From: a bacterium | GTDB lineage: Bacteria > Verrucomicrobiota > Verrucomicrobiia > Limisphaerales > J093 | Reading direction: 5' to 3' | Length of the DNA stretch: 64,000 nucleotides | Assembly: GCA_021823625.1 (NCBI GenBank) | Contig: JAKANS010000005.1 | Span: forward strand, 1-64,000 | Shown here: piece by piece, positions 20,114-29,852 of the stretch | How the letters are laid out: each line of letters starts with the position of its first letter | Numbering within the stretch: the first letter of the stretch is position 1 | The notes under the pieces: model-generated | What the model saw: only the letters and a program-made list of their open reading frames with translations | Told to the model about the DNA's origin: nothing | Databases searched by the model: none | Position numbers and translations under genes: made by a program

Positions 20114-21511
20114 ATGCAACGCTGGATTCCTTTAGTTTTTGTCGGATTTCTGGTTGGGTGCGCGCACTATCAATCACAGCCGCTTTTGCCTGCTCGGACG
20201 GCGGAAGGTCTTGAAGCGCGGTCTCTTTCCGACGCGGGCCTGCAAACTTTCCTGGAGACGAACGCGCCGGAGTTGGTGAAAGAATGGCCGCGCGCGTCCT
20301 GGGATTTGCCTTCGCTCATCTTTGTCGCGTTCTATTATCATCCGGACATGGCAGTGGCGCGGGCAAAACTGGCGGGCGCGGAAGCCGCTATTATCACTGC
20401 TGGCGCGCGGCCCAATCCCACGGCCCGATTCCTGCCCACCTATGACGCGGATGCGCCCGGCGGCTTGTCGCCTTGGACGCTCGGGTTCACGCTCGATGTG
20501 CCGATCGAGACGGCGGGCAAACGCGGTTACCGCATCGCGCAGGCGCGATACCTGGCCAACTCCGCCCGGCTAAATGGGGCAGGTACGGCCTGGCAGGTCC
20601 GCAGCCGGGTTCGCAGCAGCTTGCTGGATGTGCGGGCTGCGGATTTGAACCAGGAGCTTTTGACCAAGCAAGAGGCGGTGCAGAACCAAACTGTGGGAAT
20701 TCTGGAAGACCGATTGAAGGCCGGGCAGAGTTCGCTCTTTGAAGTGCAGCTCGTGCGCGTGGCCGCGGCGCAGACAGCGCTGCAACTCCGTGACGCGCAA
20801 AAGCGAAGCGCCCAAGCCCGTGTGCATATGGCCAACGCGCTCGGCGTGCCCGTAAACGCGGTTTCCAATATCCCTTTGTCCTTCCCGGCTTTCGAGCGAC
20901 TCCCCGCTCCAAAAGATACCGGCGCGCTCCGGCGCGCGGCGCTCCTCAATCGCTCAGACGTGCTCGGTTCGCTGGCGGAATACGACGCGAGCCAGTCCGC
21001 GCTCCAACTCGAAATCGCCAAACAATATCCCGACATCCATCTGGGGCCGGGCTATGCGTGGGACCAAGGCGAGAACAAGTATTCGTTGGGCGTCTCACTC
21101 ACGCTGCCGGTCTTGAACCGAAATCAAGGACCGATTGCCGAGGCCGAGGCACATCGCCGGCAGGCTGCTGCCGCGTTCACGGCGCTGCAAGCGCGCGTCA
21201 TCGGCCAAGTGGACGCTGCATTTGCGGGATACCGCGACGCGCGCCGCAAGCTGGACACGGCCAACGAGCTGCTGGCCGCTCAACAAAAGCGAATGCAGTC
21301 CATGCAGGAATCGTTCGACGCGGGTGCGTCCGACCGGCTCGAACTGCTCCAAACGCGACTTGAACTTGAGGCCGGCGAGTTGGCGCGGGCCAACGCGCTC
21401 GTCGAGGCGCAACAAGCGCTGGGCTTGCTCGAAGATGCGATGCAGCGGCCCGTTGACGGGGCAGGCAATTCAAACTCGCTGCCGCCGCCAATCGATAGGA
21501 AATCGAACTGA
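20114..21511 (+). CDS. CusC/TolC-family outer membrane efflux lipoprotein
   Basis: lipobox 'FLVGC'; full-length relative of the 10316-10867 product. Confidence 0.93.
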   Translation: MQRWIPLVFVGFLVGCAHYQSQPLLPARTAEGLEARSLSDAGLQTFLETNAPELVKEWPRASWDLPSLIFVAFYYHPDMAVARAKLAGAEAAIITAGARPNPTARFLPTYDADAPGGLSPWTLGFTLDVPIETAGKRGYRIAQARYLANSARLNGAGTAWQVRSRVRSSLLDVRAADLNQELLTKQEAVQNQTVGILEDRLKAGQSSLFEVQLVRVAAAQTALQLRDAQKRSAQARVHMANALGVPVNAVSNIPLSFPAFERLPAPKDTGALRRAALLNRSDVLGSLAEYDASQSALQLEIAKQYPDIHLGPGYAWDQGENKYSLGVSLTLPVLNRNQGPIAEAEAHRRQAAAAFTALQARVIGQVDAAFAGYRDARRKLDTANELLAAQQKRMQSMQESFDAGASDRLELLQTRLELEAGELARANALVEAQQALGLLEDAMQRPVDGAGNSNSLPPPIDRKSN

Positions 21512-21518
21512 ACAAGTT

Positions 21519-22577
21519 ATGAAACCGTTTTGGAAAAGACTTCTCCTGGTCCCCGTCGCCGTGGTTCTCGTCGCCGGTCTCATCGTTGCTTTCATTGTGG
21601 GCCGCAAGGAGGCAGCCACGGAAGCGGAGCGGGAGAAACCCATCAAGGCCCCGACGCGGGTGAAGGTCGTCAATGGCGAAAATGTCGTCACGCTCGACGC
21701 GGCCACGCAGACCAACAGCGGCCTCGCTCTGGCTTCACTCGCAACCAGCAGCCGTCGCCCCGAAATTGCGGCCTATGGCGTGGTCGTGGACCTTCAGGAA
21801 TTGACCGACTTGCGCAACGCCCTTGAGACGGCGCAAGCGCAACTCAGGAAGGGCCGCGCGGCGCGCGAAGTCGCCCGCGCGGATTACGAGCGGGTCAAGG
21901 CGCTGTTCGAGAAAAAACAGAATGTCTCGCAGAAGGTCGTTCAAGCCGCCGCGGGAACTTGGCAGGCCGAAGCGGCGAACGCGCAAATCGCGCAAGCCGC
22001 CTTGCACGCGGCGCAAGCAACCGCCTTGCAGCATTGGGGCGGCGTGATTGCCGATTGGCTGGCGCAAGCCGCGCCGGAATTCGAACAACTGCGGTCGCAG
22101 ACGAATTTGCTCGTCCAAGTCACGCTCGCCCCCGGCCAGGGCGGCATGATTGCGCCGTCGTCGGCCTCGGTGCAAACCGCCGAGGGCCAACCGATCCCCG
22201 CCCGGTTCATTTCGCTCGCTCCGCGCACGGACGCGAAGATTCAGGGCAAGAGCTTCTTCTACGTCATTGAAGCCGTCGGTGCGAATCTCCTGCCGGGCAT
22301 GAACGTGACTGCGCTGTTGCCCGTGGGCGAGCCCGCGCAAGGCGTGGTCGTGCCGGCCTCCGCCGTGGTTTGGTGGCAAGGCCAAGCCTGGGTTTACGCG
22401 GAATTGAAACCGGATGAATTCGTCCGCCGCGAAGTCTCCACCGAACAGCCACTGCCGGGCGGCTGGTTTCAGCCGCAGGGTTTTTCCACGGGCCAGCTGT
22501 TTGTGGTCAAAGGGCCGCAGGTTCTGCTCTCCGAAGAATTTCGCGCGCAGATTTCCGTCGGGGAAGAAGGCAAATAG
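21519..22577 (+). CDS. RND efflux periplasmic adaptor
   Basis: N-terminal TM, coiled-coil with Ala/Gln-rich helix; syntenic. Confidence 0.9.
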   Translation: MKPFWKRLLLVPVAVVLVAGLIVAFIVGRKEAATEAEREKPIKAPTRVKVVNGENVVTLDAATQTNSGLALASLATSSRRPEIAAYGVVVDLQELTDLRNALETAQAQLRKGRAAREVARADYERVKALFEKKQNVSQKVVQAAAGTWQAEAANAQIAQAALHAAQATALQHWGGVIADWLAQAAPEFEQLRSQTNLLVQVTLAPGQGGMIAPSSASVQTAEGQPIPARFISLAPRTDAKIQGKSFFYVIEAVGANLLPGMNVTALLPVGEPAQGVVVPASAVVWWQGQAWVYAELKPDEFVRREVSTEQPLPGGWFQPQGFSTGQLFVVKGPQVLLSEEFRAQISVGEEGK

Positions 22578-22586
22578 AACGGTGCC

Positions 22587-25500
22587 ATGTTAAACCACAT
22601 CGTCCATTTCTCCGTTCGCTTTCGCGGCGTCGTCATCGCTTTGGCGTGCGCGCTGGCGGGTTATGGAATGTATTCCTTCACGCAGGCCCAATACGATGTC
22701 TTCCCGGAATTCGCGCCGCCGACGGTGTCCATTCAGGCGGAAGCGCCGGGACTGGCGCCGGAACAAGTCGAGCGGCTGGTGACGCAGCCGATCGAAAACG
22801 CCATCAACGGCGTGGAAGGCATCGAAGCTTTGCGGTCGCAGTCCATCCAGGGTTTGGGTCTGATTGTCGTGACGTTTCGCTCGGGCAGCGACGTTTACCG
22901 CGCGCGTCAGGTCCTTGCCGAGCGGCTCACGACGGTGGCCGGGCAGTTGCCGCAAGGTGTGCCGCCGCCCGTCATGACGCCGCTAACTTCTTCCACCAGC
23001 GTCATGCTGATAGCCGGTTTGACTTCCGAAAAACGCTCGCGGATGGAGTTGCGCACGCTCGCGGACTGGACGATCAAGCAGCGGCTTCTGTCGGTGCCGG
23101 GCGTGGCCAAGGTCGCGGTTTTCGGCGGCGAGGTGAAACAGTTCCAGGTCCAAGTCAGGCCAGATCGTCTTGTGGCTTACGACCTTTCCCTTGATGACGT
23201 GCTGGCTGCTGCCGGGCGCGCTACGGCCGTGCGGGGCGCGGGCTTCATCGAAAACGACAGCCAGCGGATCGTCTTGCAGAGCGAAGGCCAATCTTTGACG
23301 GCGGAGCAGTTGGCGCAAAGCGTTGTCCGCCAGAGGCAGGGCGCGGTCGTCAGGCTCGGCGATTTAGGCCGGGTGGTGGAAGCGGCGGAACCCCCGGTGG
23401 GCGCGGCGGCCATCATGGGAAAAACCGGCGTCACGCTCGTGGTCTCCTCCCAATTCGGCGCGAACACGCTTGAGGTCACTCGCAGCGTGGATCAGGCGCT
23501 GGCGGAACTGAAACCGGCATTGCAGGCACAAGAGGTCGCGCTTCACACCGATTTGTTCCGCCCGGCCAATTTCATTCAGACCTCGACGCACAATGTCAAA
23601 AGCTCGCTCCTGGTTGGCGCGGTGCTGGTGGTGGTGCTGCTGACGCTCTTCCTGTTCAACCTGCGCACCGCGGCCATTTCCTGCTCTGCGATTCCGCTCT
23701 CGCTGCTGGCGGCGGTCCTCTTGCTGCAACGACTCGGTTACAGCCTGAACACCATGACGCTCGGTGGTCTTGCCATCGCCGTCGGGGTGGTCGTGGACGA
23801 CGCCGTCATCGATGTCGAAAATATCCTGCGCCGTCTGCGCGAGAACCGGCACTTGCCGAAACCGTTGTCGGGGTTTCAGGTGGTTTTTAACGCCTCAATT
23901 GAAGTCCGCAGCGCTGTAGTCTATGCGACCTTTGCGGTCCTCCTGGTCTTCGTTCCCATTCTCACGATGTCCGGACTGCAAGGCCGGATTTTCTCGCCGC
24001 TGGGAATCGCATTCGTTTTCGCGACGCTGGCGTCGTTGGTTGTCGCGCTCACGGCGACGCCGGCGCTGTGCATGGTCTTTCTGGGCACGCAGCGTTTCAA
24101 GGAAGCAGAACCGCCAGTGGTTCGCTGGCTCAAAGCCCGTTACGTGCGTTTGCTCCAACGGGTGGAAATGAATTCAAAAAAGGTTCTGCTCGCGGTCATT
24201 GTGGTGACCGTGATCGGACTGGCGACACTGCCGTTCATCGGCGGCGGTTTCCTGCCCGAATTGCAGGAGGGGCATTTTATCATCCACATGTCCGCGGTGC
24301 CCGGAACATCGCTCAACGAATCGCTGGCCTTGGGCCGGCAGGTGACCCAGGAGTTGTTGAAGCTTTCCTTTGTGCGCTCCGTGTCGCAGCAGACGGGCCG
24401 CGCCGAACTGGCGGATGACACCTGGGGCACGCATTACAGCGAATTCAATGTGGACTTGAAGCCGCTGGCCGGCGCGGAGGCGGAAGCCGCGCAGTTTCAG
24501 ATTCGCCAGGCGCTGGCCAAATTTCCCGGCGTGAATTTCGCCGTGAAAACGTTCCTGACTGAGCGTGTGGAAGAAACCTTGTCCGGTTATACCGCTTCGG
24601 TCATCATCAACGTGTTCGGCCACGACCTCGACGCGCTGGACACGACCGCCCAAGAAATCGCCCGCTTGCTCAACACGATTGCCGGCGCGGCCGACGTGCA
24701 GGTGCAATCCCCGCCCGGCACGCCGCAACTGGTCATCCGTTTGAAGCCGGCGGCACTGGCGCGCTGGGGTTTTGATGCGGTCAGCGTGCTCGAGGGCATC
24801 CGCACCGCGTATCAAGGGACGACGGTCGGGCAAATCTATGAAGGTAATCAGGTCTTCGACGTGTCGGTCATCCTCGATTCAGCCAGCCGCCGGCAGATTA
24901 CCCAAGTGGCGGCGCTGCCGATGAAAAGTCTCAGCGGCACGCACGTGCCGCTGGGACAATTGGCCGACATTTACCAGGCTGCCGGACGCTACGTGGTGTT
25001 GCACGAAGGCGCTCAACGCGTCCAGACCATCACCTGCAACGCCGGTGGACGCGAGGTGAATGCGTTCGTGGCGGAGGCGCGACGCCGCATTGGCGCGGAA
25101 ATCAAATTGCCACCGGGGACTTACCTCGAATTCGGGGGCACGGCGGCCGGCCAGGCGCGTTCGCGGCGCGACTTGCTCGTCCACTCGCTGCTGGCCGGCT
25201 TAGGCATCGTCTTGCTTCTGTCCATCGTCATGGGAAACGGACGCAATCTGTGGCTCGTGCTGCTGAACCTGCCGTTTGCGCTCGTGGGCGGGGTGCTGGC
25301 GGTGTTCGGCTTTGGCGGGATGCTTTCGCTCGGCGCGCTGGTGGGCTTCGTGACCCTGTTCGGCATCACGTTGCGCAACTCGATCATGATGATTTCGCAT
25401 TACGAGCACCTCGTCGCCGTCGAGGGCCAGACGTGGGGGCCGGAGATCGCGTTGCGCGGCGCGGCTGAACGACTCACTCCCATCCTCATGACCGCGCTGG

Positions 25501-25685
25501 TTACTGGCCTAGGCTTGCTGCCCTTGGCGATTGGCAGCGGCGATCCTGGGCGCGAGATCGAAGGCCCGATGGCCATCGTCATCCTCGGCGGCCTCGCGAC
25601 CTCCACGGTGCTGAACCTGCTGGTGCTGCCGACACTGGCGTTGCGGTGGGGGCGGTTCGAGAAAGCGGACCTGGGACCTGCCTGA
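22587..25685 (+). CDS. CusA/CzcA-family RND efflux permease
   Basis: 1032 aa; 'YDVFPEFAPPTVSIQAEAPGLAPEQVERLVTQPIENAINGVEGI', 'VGVVVDDAVIDVENILRRLREN'. Confidence 0.96.
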   Translation: MLNHIVHFSVRFRGVVIALACALAGYGMYSFTQAQYDVFPEFAPPTVSIQAEAPGLAPEQVERLVTQPIENAINGVEGIEALRSQSIQGLGLIVVTFRSGSDVYRARQVLAERLTTVAGQLPQGVPPPVMTPLTSSTSVMLIAGLTSEKRSRMELRTLADWTIKQRLLSVPGVAKVAVFGGEVKQFQVQVRPDRLVAYDLSLDDVLAAAGRATAVRGAGFIENDSQRIVLQSEGQSLTAEQLAQSVVRQRQGAVVRLGDLGRVVEAAEPPVGAAAIMGKTGVTLVVSSQFGANTLEVTRSVDQALAELKPALQAQEVALHTDLFRPANFIQTSTHNVKSSLLVGAVLVVVLLTLFLFNLRTAAISCSAIPLSLLAAVLLLQRLGYSLNTMTLGGLAIAVGVVVDDAVIDVENILRRLRENRHLPKPLSGFQVVFNASIEVRSAVVYATFAVLLVFVPILTMSGLQGRIFSPLGIAFVFATLASLVVALTATPALCMVFLGTQRFKEAEPPVVRWLKARYVRLLQRVEMNSKKVLLAVIVVTVIGLATLPFIGGGFLPELQEGHFIIHMSAVPGTSLNESLALGRQVTQELLKLSFVRSVSQQTGRAELADDTWGTHYSEFNVDLKPLAGAEAEAAQFQIRQALAKFPGVNFAVKTFLTERVEETLSGYTASVIINVFGHDLDALDTTAQEIARLLNTIAGAADVQVQSPPGTPQLVIRLKPAALARWGFDAVSVLEGIRTAYQGTTVGQIYEGNQVFDVSVILDSASRRQITQVAALPMKSLSGTHVPLGQLADIYQAAGRYVVLHEGAQRVQTITCNAGGREVNAFVAEARRRIGAEIKLPPGTYLEFGGTAAGQARSRRDLLVHSLLAGLGIVLLLSIVMGNGRNLWLVLLNLPFALVGGVLAVFGFGGMLSLGALVGFVTLFGITLRNSIMMISHYEHLVAVEGQTWGPEIALRGAAERLTPILMTALVTGLGLLPLAIGSGDPGREIEGPMAIVILGGLATSTVLNLLVLPTLALRWGRFEKADLGPA

Positions 25686-25768
25686 GCAGCACCGGCGCCT
25701 GTGGCAGACTTGCGGGCGCCCGGCCTTTCTCCTTTGACGCGAGGCGTTTTTCGGCCAGTTTGACCACC

Positions 25769-27400
25769 ATGAGGCTCGGTGAATTTGCGACGGCATGCCG
25801 GCCGGCTGCTCGCTGGCTTCGAGCACGGCCGCGTCAACCCGACGACGTCTCCGCTCGCGCGCCAGGCGTCCGGCGAACCGCGCGCGGGCGTCAGGTCGGC
25901 GCTGCGGTGTTGGGCGTCATTGCTGCGGGCTTCTTCGGCGTGCGCGCGGATTGGCCGATGTACCGCGGCCCAAGCGGCAACGGCGTTTCGACCGAGCGCA
26001 TTCGCACCGATTGGAACGCCAACCCGCCGCAATTGCTCTGGCGAACCCAACTCACGAACGGTCTCAGTTCGCTCAGTGTCAGCGGCGGACGCGTGTTCAC
26101 CCAGGTCCGGACGGGCAGCACCACCGCCGGTGCCGAGTACTGCGTGGCCTTGGATGCGCGCACGGGGGAGTTTCTTTGGACCGCGCCGGTGGGGCAGGCC
26201 AAATACGATTACCCGAACAACGCCATCGCTGTTCGCGACGGTCCCCGCAGCACGCCGGCCGTCGCGGGCGATCGGGTGTACGTTTTGGGCAGCTACCTGA
26301 ACCTCGTCTGCCTCAATGCCACCAACGGCCAGACGATTTGGGCGAAGGACCTGCGGTCGCAGTTCGGCGGCGGCGTGATCGCGTGGCAGAACGCGGCTTC
26401 ACCCCTGATCGAAGGCGATCTGCTGCTGCTGAACTGCAACGCTTCGCCGAGCCGCCTCCTGGCCCTCCGGCTCAGCGACGGCAGCGTGGCGTGGCGCAAA
26501 CTCGACTATGCCATGACCCACGCCACGCCGGTGCCGGCCACGATCCACGGCGTGCGCCAGGTGATCTTTATGACCCAGTTTGGATTGGTCTCGGTGAATC
26601 CGCTAACTGGCGAAGAGTTGTGGCGTTCGGCCTTTCCTTACAGCACCTCAACGGCCGCCTCGCCCGCGGTCGAGGACGACATCGTCTATTGCGCGGCGGC
26701 TTACAGCGTGGGATCGGTGGCGGTTCAGGTTACCCAGTCGGGCTCGACGCTCGCCGCCAACGCACTTTGGGCACGCCGGCCGTCGCGGATGATTCATTGG
26801 AGCACGCCGGTGGTCACGGGGGGATATGTTTATGGCCTTTACGGACAGGACCAGGAAGGCACGGCACCGATGCGGTGTCTGGATCTCCGCACCGGCCAGG
26901 ATCGGTGGTCGCAACCGGATTTTGGCATGGGCGCCACACTGTTGGTGGCCGGGAAGATTCTGGCGTTGACCGATTATGGCGATGTCGTGTGGGTCGAACC
27001 CGACCCCAACCAATATCGCGAACTCGGGCGCTTCACCGCGGTCACGGGAAACTGCTGGAACTCACCCGCGCTGAGCGATGGCACGCTCTATATTCGCAGC
27101 GCCGCTGAGTTGGCGGCCTTCGACGTTTCCCTGCCCCCGCCTCCGCCGCTCCGGCTGGCGGCCACGCTGGATCGCGTGGCGGGCAAGGTGATCTTCGAGG
27201 TGGCGAACGCAGACGGGGAACCCATCGCCGACAGCCGCGTGGCGGGCATTTCGTTGCGAAACTCGAACAACGTGTCTGCGCCGTTGAACGACTGGGCGCC
27301 CGCCGGGGTAGCCTTGACCCTGCAAAGCGGCAAGCTACGGGGCGAACTCGAGCTGCCGGCGGGCGAATCGGCGGTGTTCTTCGCGGTCAAAGAGAACTGA
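25769..27400 (+). CDS. PQQ-binding-like beta-propeller protein
   Basis: 'DWPMYRGPSGNGVSTERIRTDWNANPPQLLWRTQL' and repeated PQQ-like blades. Confidence 0.9.
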   Translation: MRLGEFATACRPAARWLRARPRQPDDVSARAPGVRRTARGRQVGAAVLGVIAAGFFGVRADWPMYRGPSGNGVSTERIRTDWNANPPQLLWRTQLTNGLSSLSVSGGRVFTQVRTGSTTAGAEYCVALDARTGEFLWTAPVGQAKYDYPNNAIAVRDGPRSTPAVAGDRVYVLGSYLNLVCLNATNGQTIWAKDLRSQFGGGVIAWQNAASPLIEGDLLLLNCNASPSRLLALRLSDGSVAWRKLDYAMTHATPVPATIHGVRQVIFMTQFGLVSVNPLTGEELWRSAFPYSTSTAASPAVEDDIVYCAAAYSVGSVAVQVTQSGSTLAANALWARRPSRMIHWSTPVVTGGYVYGLYGQDQEGTAPMRCLDLRTGQDRWSQPDFGMGATLLVAGKILALTDYGDVVWVEPDPNQYRELGRFTAVTGNCWNSPALSDGTLYIRSAAELAAFDVSLPPPPPLRLAATLDRVAGKVIFEVANADGEPIADSRVAGISLRNSNNVSAPLNDWAPAGVALTLQSGKLRGELELPAGESAVFFAVKEN

Positions 27401-27559
27401 GCAACGGCGCAGGCCGGCGGGCGCCGCCAAAGGACGAAAAGCCGAAGCCTCCAAAGCGCGGCATGAAACGGGTCCGGCCTTCGACGTCCGGCTGATTTGC
27501 CGTGCAGGAGTCACCCCAGCATTGCGGCGGAGTTGGCGAACGGTTAAGATGCGCCTGTC

Positions 27560-27688
27560 ATGTTGCACTTGACCCGGCAGGAACAACTGGTGTTGACGGT
27601 GCTCGTGGCCTTGCTGCTCACCGGCTGGGCCGTGCGGTCCTGGCGCACCGCCCACCCGCCGGCGCCGGTGCCGGTGCAACAGCCGTGA
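27560..27688 (+). CDS. 42-aa single-TM microprotein (absent from the ORF track)
   Basis: MLHLTRQEQLVLTVLVALLLTGWAVRSWRTAHPPAPVPVQQP; stop overlaps GTG start of the next gene. Confidence 0.65.
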   Translation: MLHLTRQEQLVLTVLVALLLTGWAVRSWRTAHPPAPVPVQQP

Positions 27689-28143
27689 AACCTATGCAGC
27701 CGCTGGATTTCGACGCGGTGCTGGAGTTGATTGTGGAAAAAGACCCGCGATACCATCGCGAGGCTTACCACTTTCTGCGCGAGGCGCTCGACTACACCCA
27801 GAAAGCCATCAGCCAGGCGAACAAGGGCAAGTTCCGCCATGTCAGCGGCCAGGAATTACTGGCAGGTATCCGGGCCTGGGCGCTCCAGCAATACGGCCCG
27901 ATGGCCTCGGTGGTGCTCAACGAATGGGGCCTCCACCGGTGCGAAGATTTCGGCGAACTCGTATTCGGATTGGTGGACGCCGGGGTGCTGAGCAAGACCG
28001 AGACGGACAGCCGGGCGGACTTCGCCAACGGATTCGATTTCGAGGAGGCGTTTCGCAAACCTTTTCAGCCGGCGCGGACCTCCAGCTCACCCGCCGCCGG
28101 CGCTGCGCCTTCGCCGCCCGCCGGTTCCGCGGCCGGACGCTGA
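27685..28143 (+). CDS. Minf_1886-like conserved protein (start GTG 27685 or ATG 27694)
   Basis: 'FDAVLELIVEKDPRYHREAYHFLREALDYTQKAI...HVSGQELLAGIRAWALQQYGPMASVVLNEWGLHRCEDFGELVFGLVDAG'. Confidence 0.88.
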   Translation: MKPMQPLDFDAVLELIVEKDPRYHREAYHFLREALDYTQKAISQANKGKFRHVSGQELLAGIRAWALQQYGPMASVVLNEWGLHRCEDFGELVFGLVDAGVLSKTETDSRADFANGFDFEEAFRKPFQPARTSSSPAAGAAPSPPAGSAAGR

Positions 28144-28366
28144 GGGACAATCCGCACTTCCGGAGGTCGTTCCTTGGGGTAACACATCTGCGGCGAACGC
28201 CCGGCGCAAGCCATTACTGTCCACCGGTTCCGGGAACCCGCCAGCGGGAGCTGTGTACACGATGGCGAGACCACCTCCCGGTGGCTGAAGCTTATTGGTT
28301 GAACGGATTGCCCGCCCGCCGGTCGAATGAACGATTCGACAGTCAAAACACAACCGAATAGTCAGC

Positions 28367-28702
28367 ATGAAAAAACAACTCGGATGGATCGCGGCGATGG
28401 CGGTTTGCATGGTTGCGCTGGGTAGCGCCAACGCCTTCGCCAAAGACAAGACCGTCACCCTGAGCGGCGAGGCCATGTGCGCCAAGTGCATGTTGCACCA
28501 AGGCGACAAGTGCCAGACCGTGATCGAGACCACCGCCAAGAACGGCAAGAAAATGGACTATTACGTCCTCGACAACAGCGTGAGCAAGGCGTTCCACAGC
28601 GATGTTTGCCACGCCACGAAGAAAGTGACCGTCACTGGCACGGTCAAGAAGGATGGCAAGAAGAAAGAGCTGCTGCTCACCAAGATCGAGCCGGTGAAGT
28701 AG
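28367..28702 (+). CDS. small secreted protein, DUF6370-like, with CxxC
   Basis: 'VTLSGEAMCAKCMLHQGDKCQTVIETT...YYVLDNSVSKAFHSDVCHATKKVTVTGTV'. Confidence 0.8.
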   Translation: MKKQLGWIAAMAVCMVALGSANAFAKDKTVTLSGEAMCAKCMLHQGDKCQTVIETTAKNGKKMDYYVLDNSVSKAFHSDVCHATKKVTVTGTVKKDGKKKELLLTKIEPVK

Positions 28703-28764
28703 TCCCGTCCACTCCCGGCGTGGCAGCCGGGCTTGCGCTGTGCCCGGCCGTGGCGCGCTGCGTT

Positions 28765-28796
28765 CCCCCGCCTCGTCTTTTGCGATGAGGCGGGGG
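28765..28796. terminator. intrinsic terminator-like hairpin between convergent genes
   Basis: CCCCCGCCTCGTC-TTTTGC-GATGAGGCGGGGG followed by cattgtttt. Confidence 0.75.
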
Positions 28797-28872
28797 CATT
28801 GTTTTGCGGCAGACCAAATGAGGGGCCCCGAGCTCGAAGCATCCACAGTGCGGTTCGCCCGGCGTCCAAACT

Positions 28873-29850
28873 TCACCGCGCGCGCGTGCGGCGATCCAGC
28901 CAAACCGCACCCACGATGATCACGCCTTTGATGATTTGCTGGTAGTAGGCCGAGACGTTGAGCTGGTCCAAACCGCTGTTGAGCACACCCAACAACAGCG
29001 CCCCCAGGAAGGTTCCCCCCACGCCACCCACACCGCCTGAAAGGCTGGTGCCGCCGATCACCACGGCGGCGATGGCATCCAGCTCGTAGGCGATGCCGGC
29101 GTTCGGTTGACCCGTGGTGATGCGCGCGGCCAGCACGACGCCCGCCAGGCCCGCCAACGCGCCGCACAGCGCGTAAGCGAAAAGCTTCACGCCGGTGACG
29201 TTAATGCCGGCGGCCCGCGCGGCCATTTCATTCCCGCCCACTGCGTACAGGTGGCGGCCGAGACGGGTGTTGCCGAGGAAGACCCACGAACCCAGCGTCA
29301 CCACCAGCAGGATCAGTGCGGGCACCGGAATGCCGGCGACCTCGCCGCCCAAACTGGTGAAGGCGGGGCTGAGATTCGACACCGGCCGACCACCGCTGGC
29401 CACCAGGGCGAGGCCGCGCGCGGCGGTCATCATGCCCAACGTGGCGATGAACGGCGCGACGCGACCGGCGGTGATGACGGTGCCGTTGACCAGTCCGCAG
29501 AGCAGACCCGCGAGCACCCCGGCCAGGATCGGCACAAGGGCCGGCCAGTCGCCGGGGTGGGCGAGCGACGCCGCCGCCACGCCGGTGAGCGCCACCAGCG
29601 AGCCGAGCGACAAATCCACCCCACCGGTCAGCAGAACATAGGTAACGCCCACGGCGAGGATGCCGTTGATGGAGATCTGGCGGACGATGTTGATGAGATT
29701 CCCTGCGCTGAAGAACGTGGGTTTAACCAGGGCCAGTGCGCCACACACGACCGCCAGCGTCAGCACCAGTCCGTAACGGCGAAACCAATCGCCGCCGGGC
29801 ACGGACTGGTGGGGCGACGCGGAGGCGGGTTCGTGGGGCGCGGAAGTCAT
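28873..29850 (-). CDS. sugar ABC transporter permease (RbsC-like)
   Basis: 'ISINGILAVGVTYVLLTGGVDLSLGSLVALTGV', 'GGTSLSGGVGGVGGTFLGALLLGVLNSGLDQL'. Confidence 0.95.
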   Translation of the reverse strand: MTSAPHEPASASPHQSVPGGDWFRRYGLVLTLAVVCGALALVKPTFFSAGNLINIVRQISINGILAVGVTYVLLTGGVDLSLGSLVALTGVAAASLAHPGDWPALVPILAGVLAGLLCGLVNGTVITAGRVAPFIATLGMMTAARGLALVASGGRPVSNLSPAFTSLGGEVAGIPVPALILLVVTLGSWVFLGNTRLGRHLYAVGGNEMAARAAGINVTGVKLFAYALCGALAGLAGVVLAARITTGQPNAGIAYELDAIAAVVIGGTSLSGGVGGVGGTFLGALLLGVLNSGLDQLNVSAYYQQIIKGVIIVGAVWLDRRTRAR

Positions 29851-29852
29851 GG

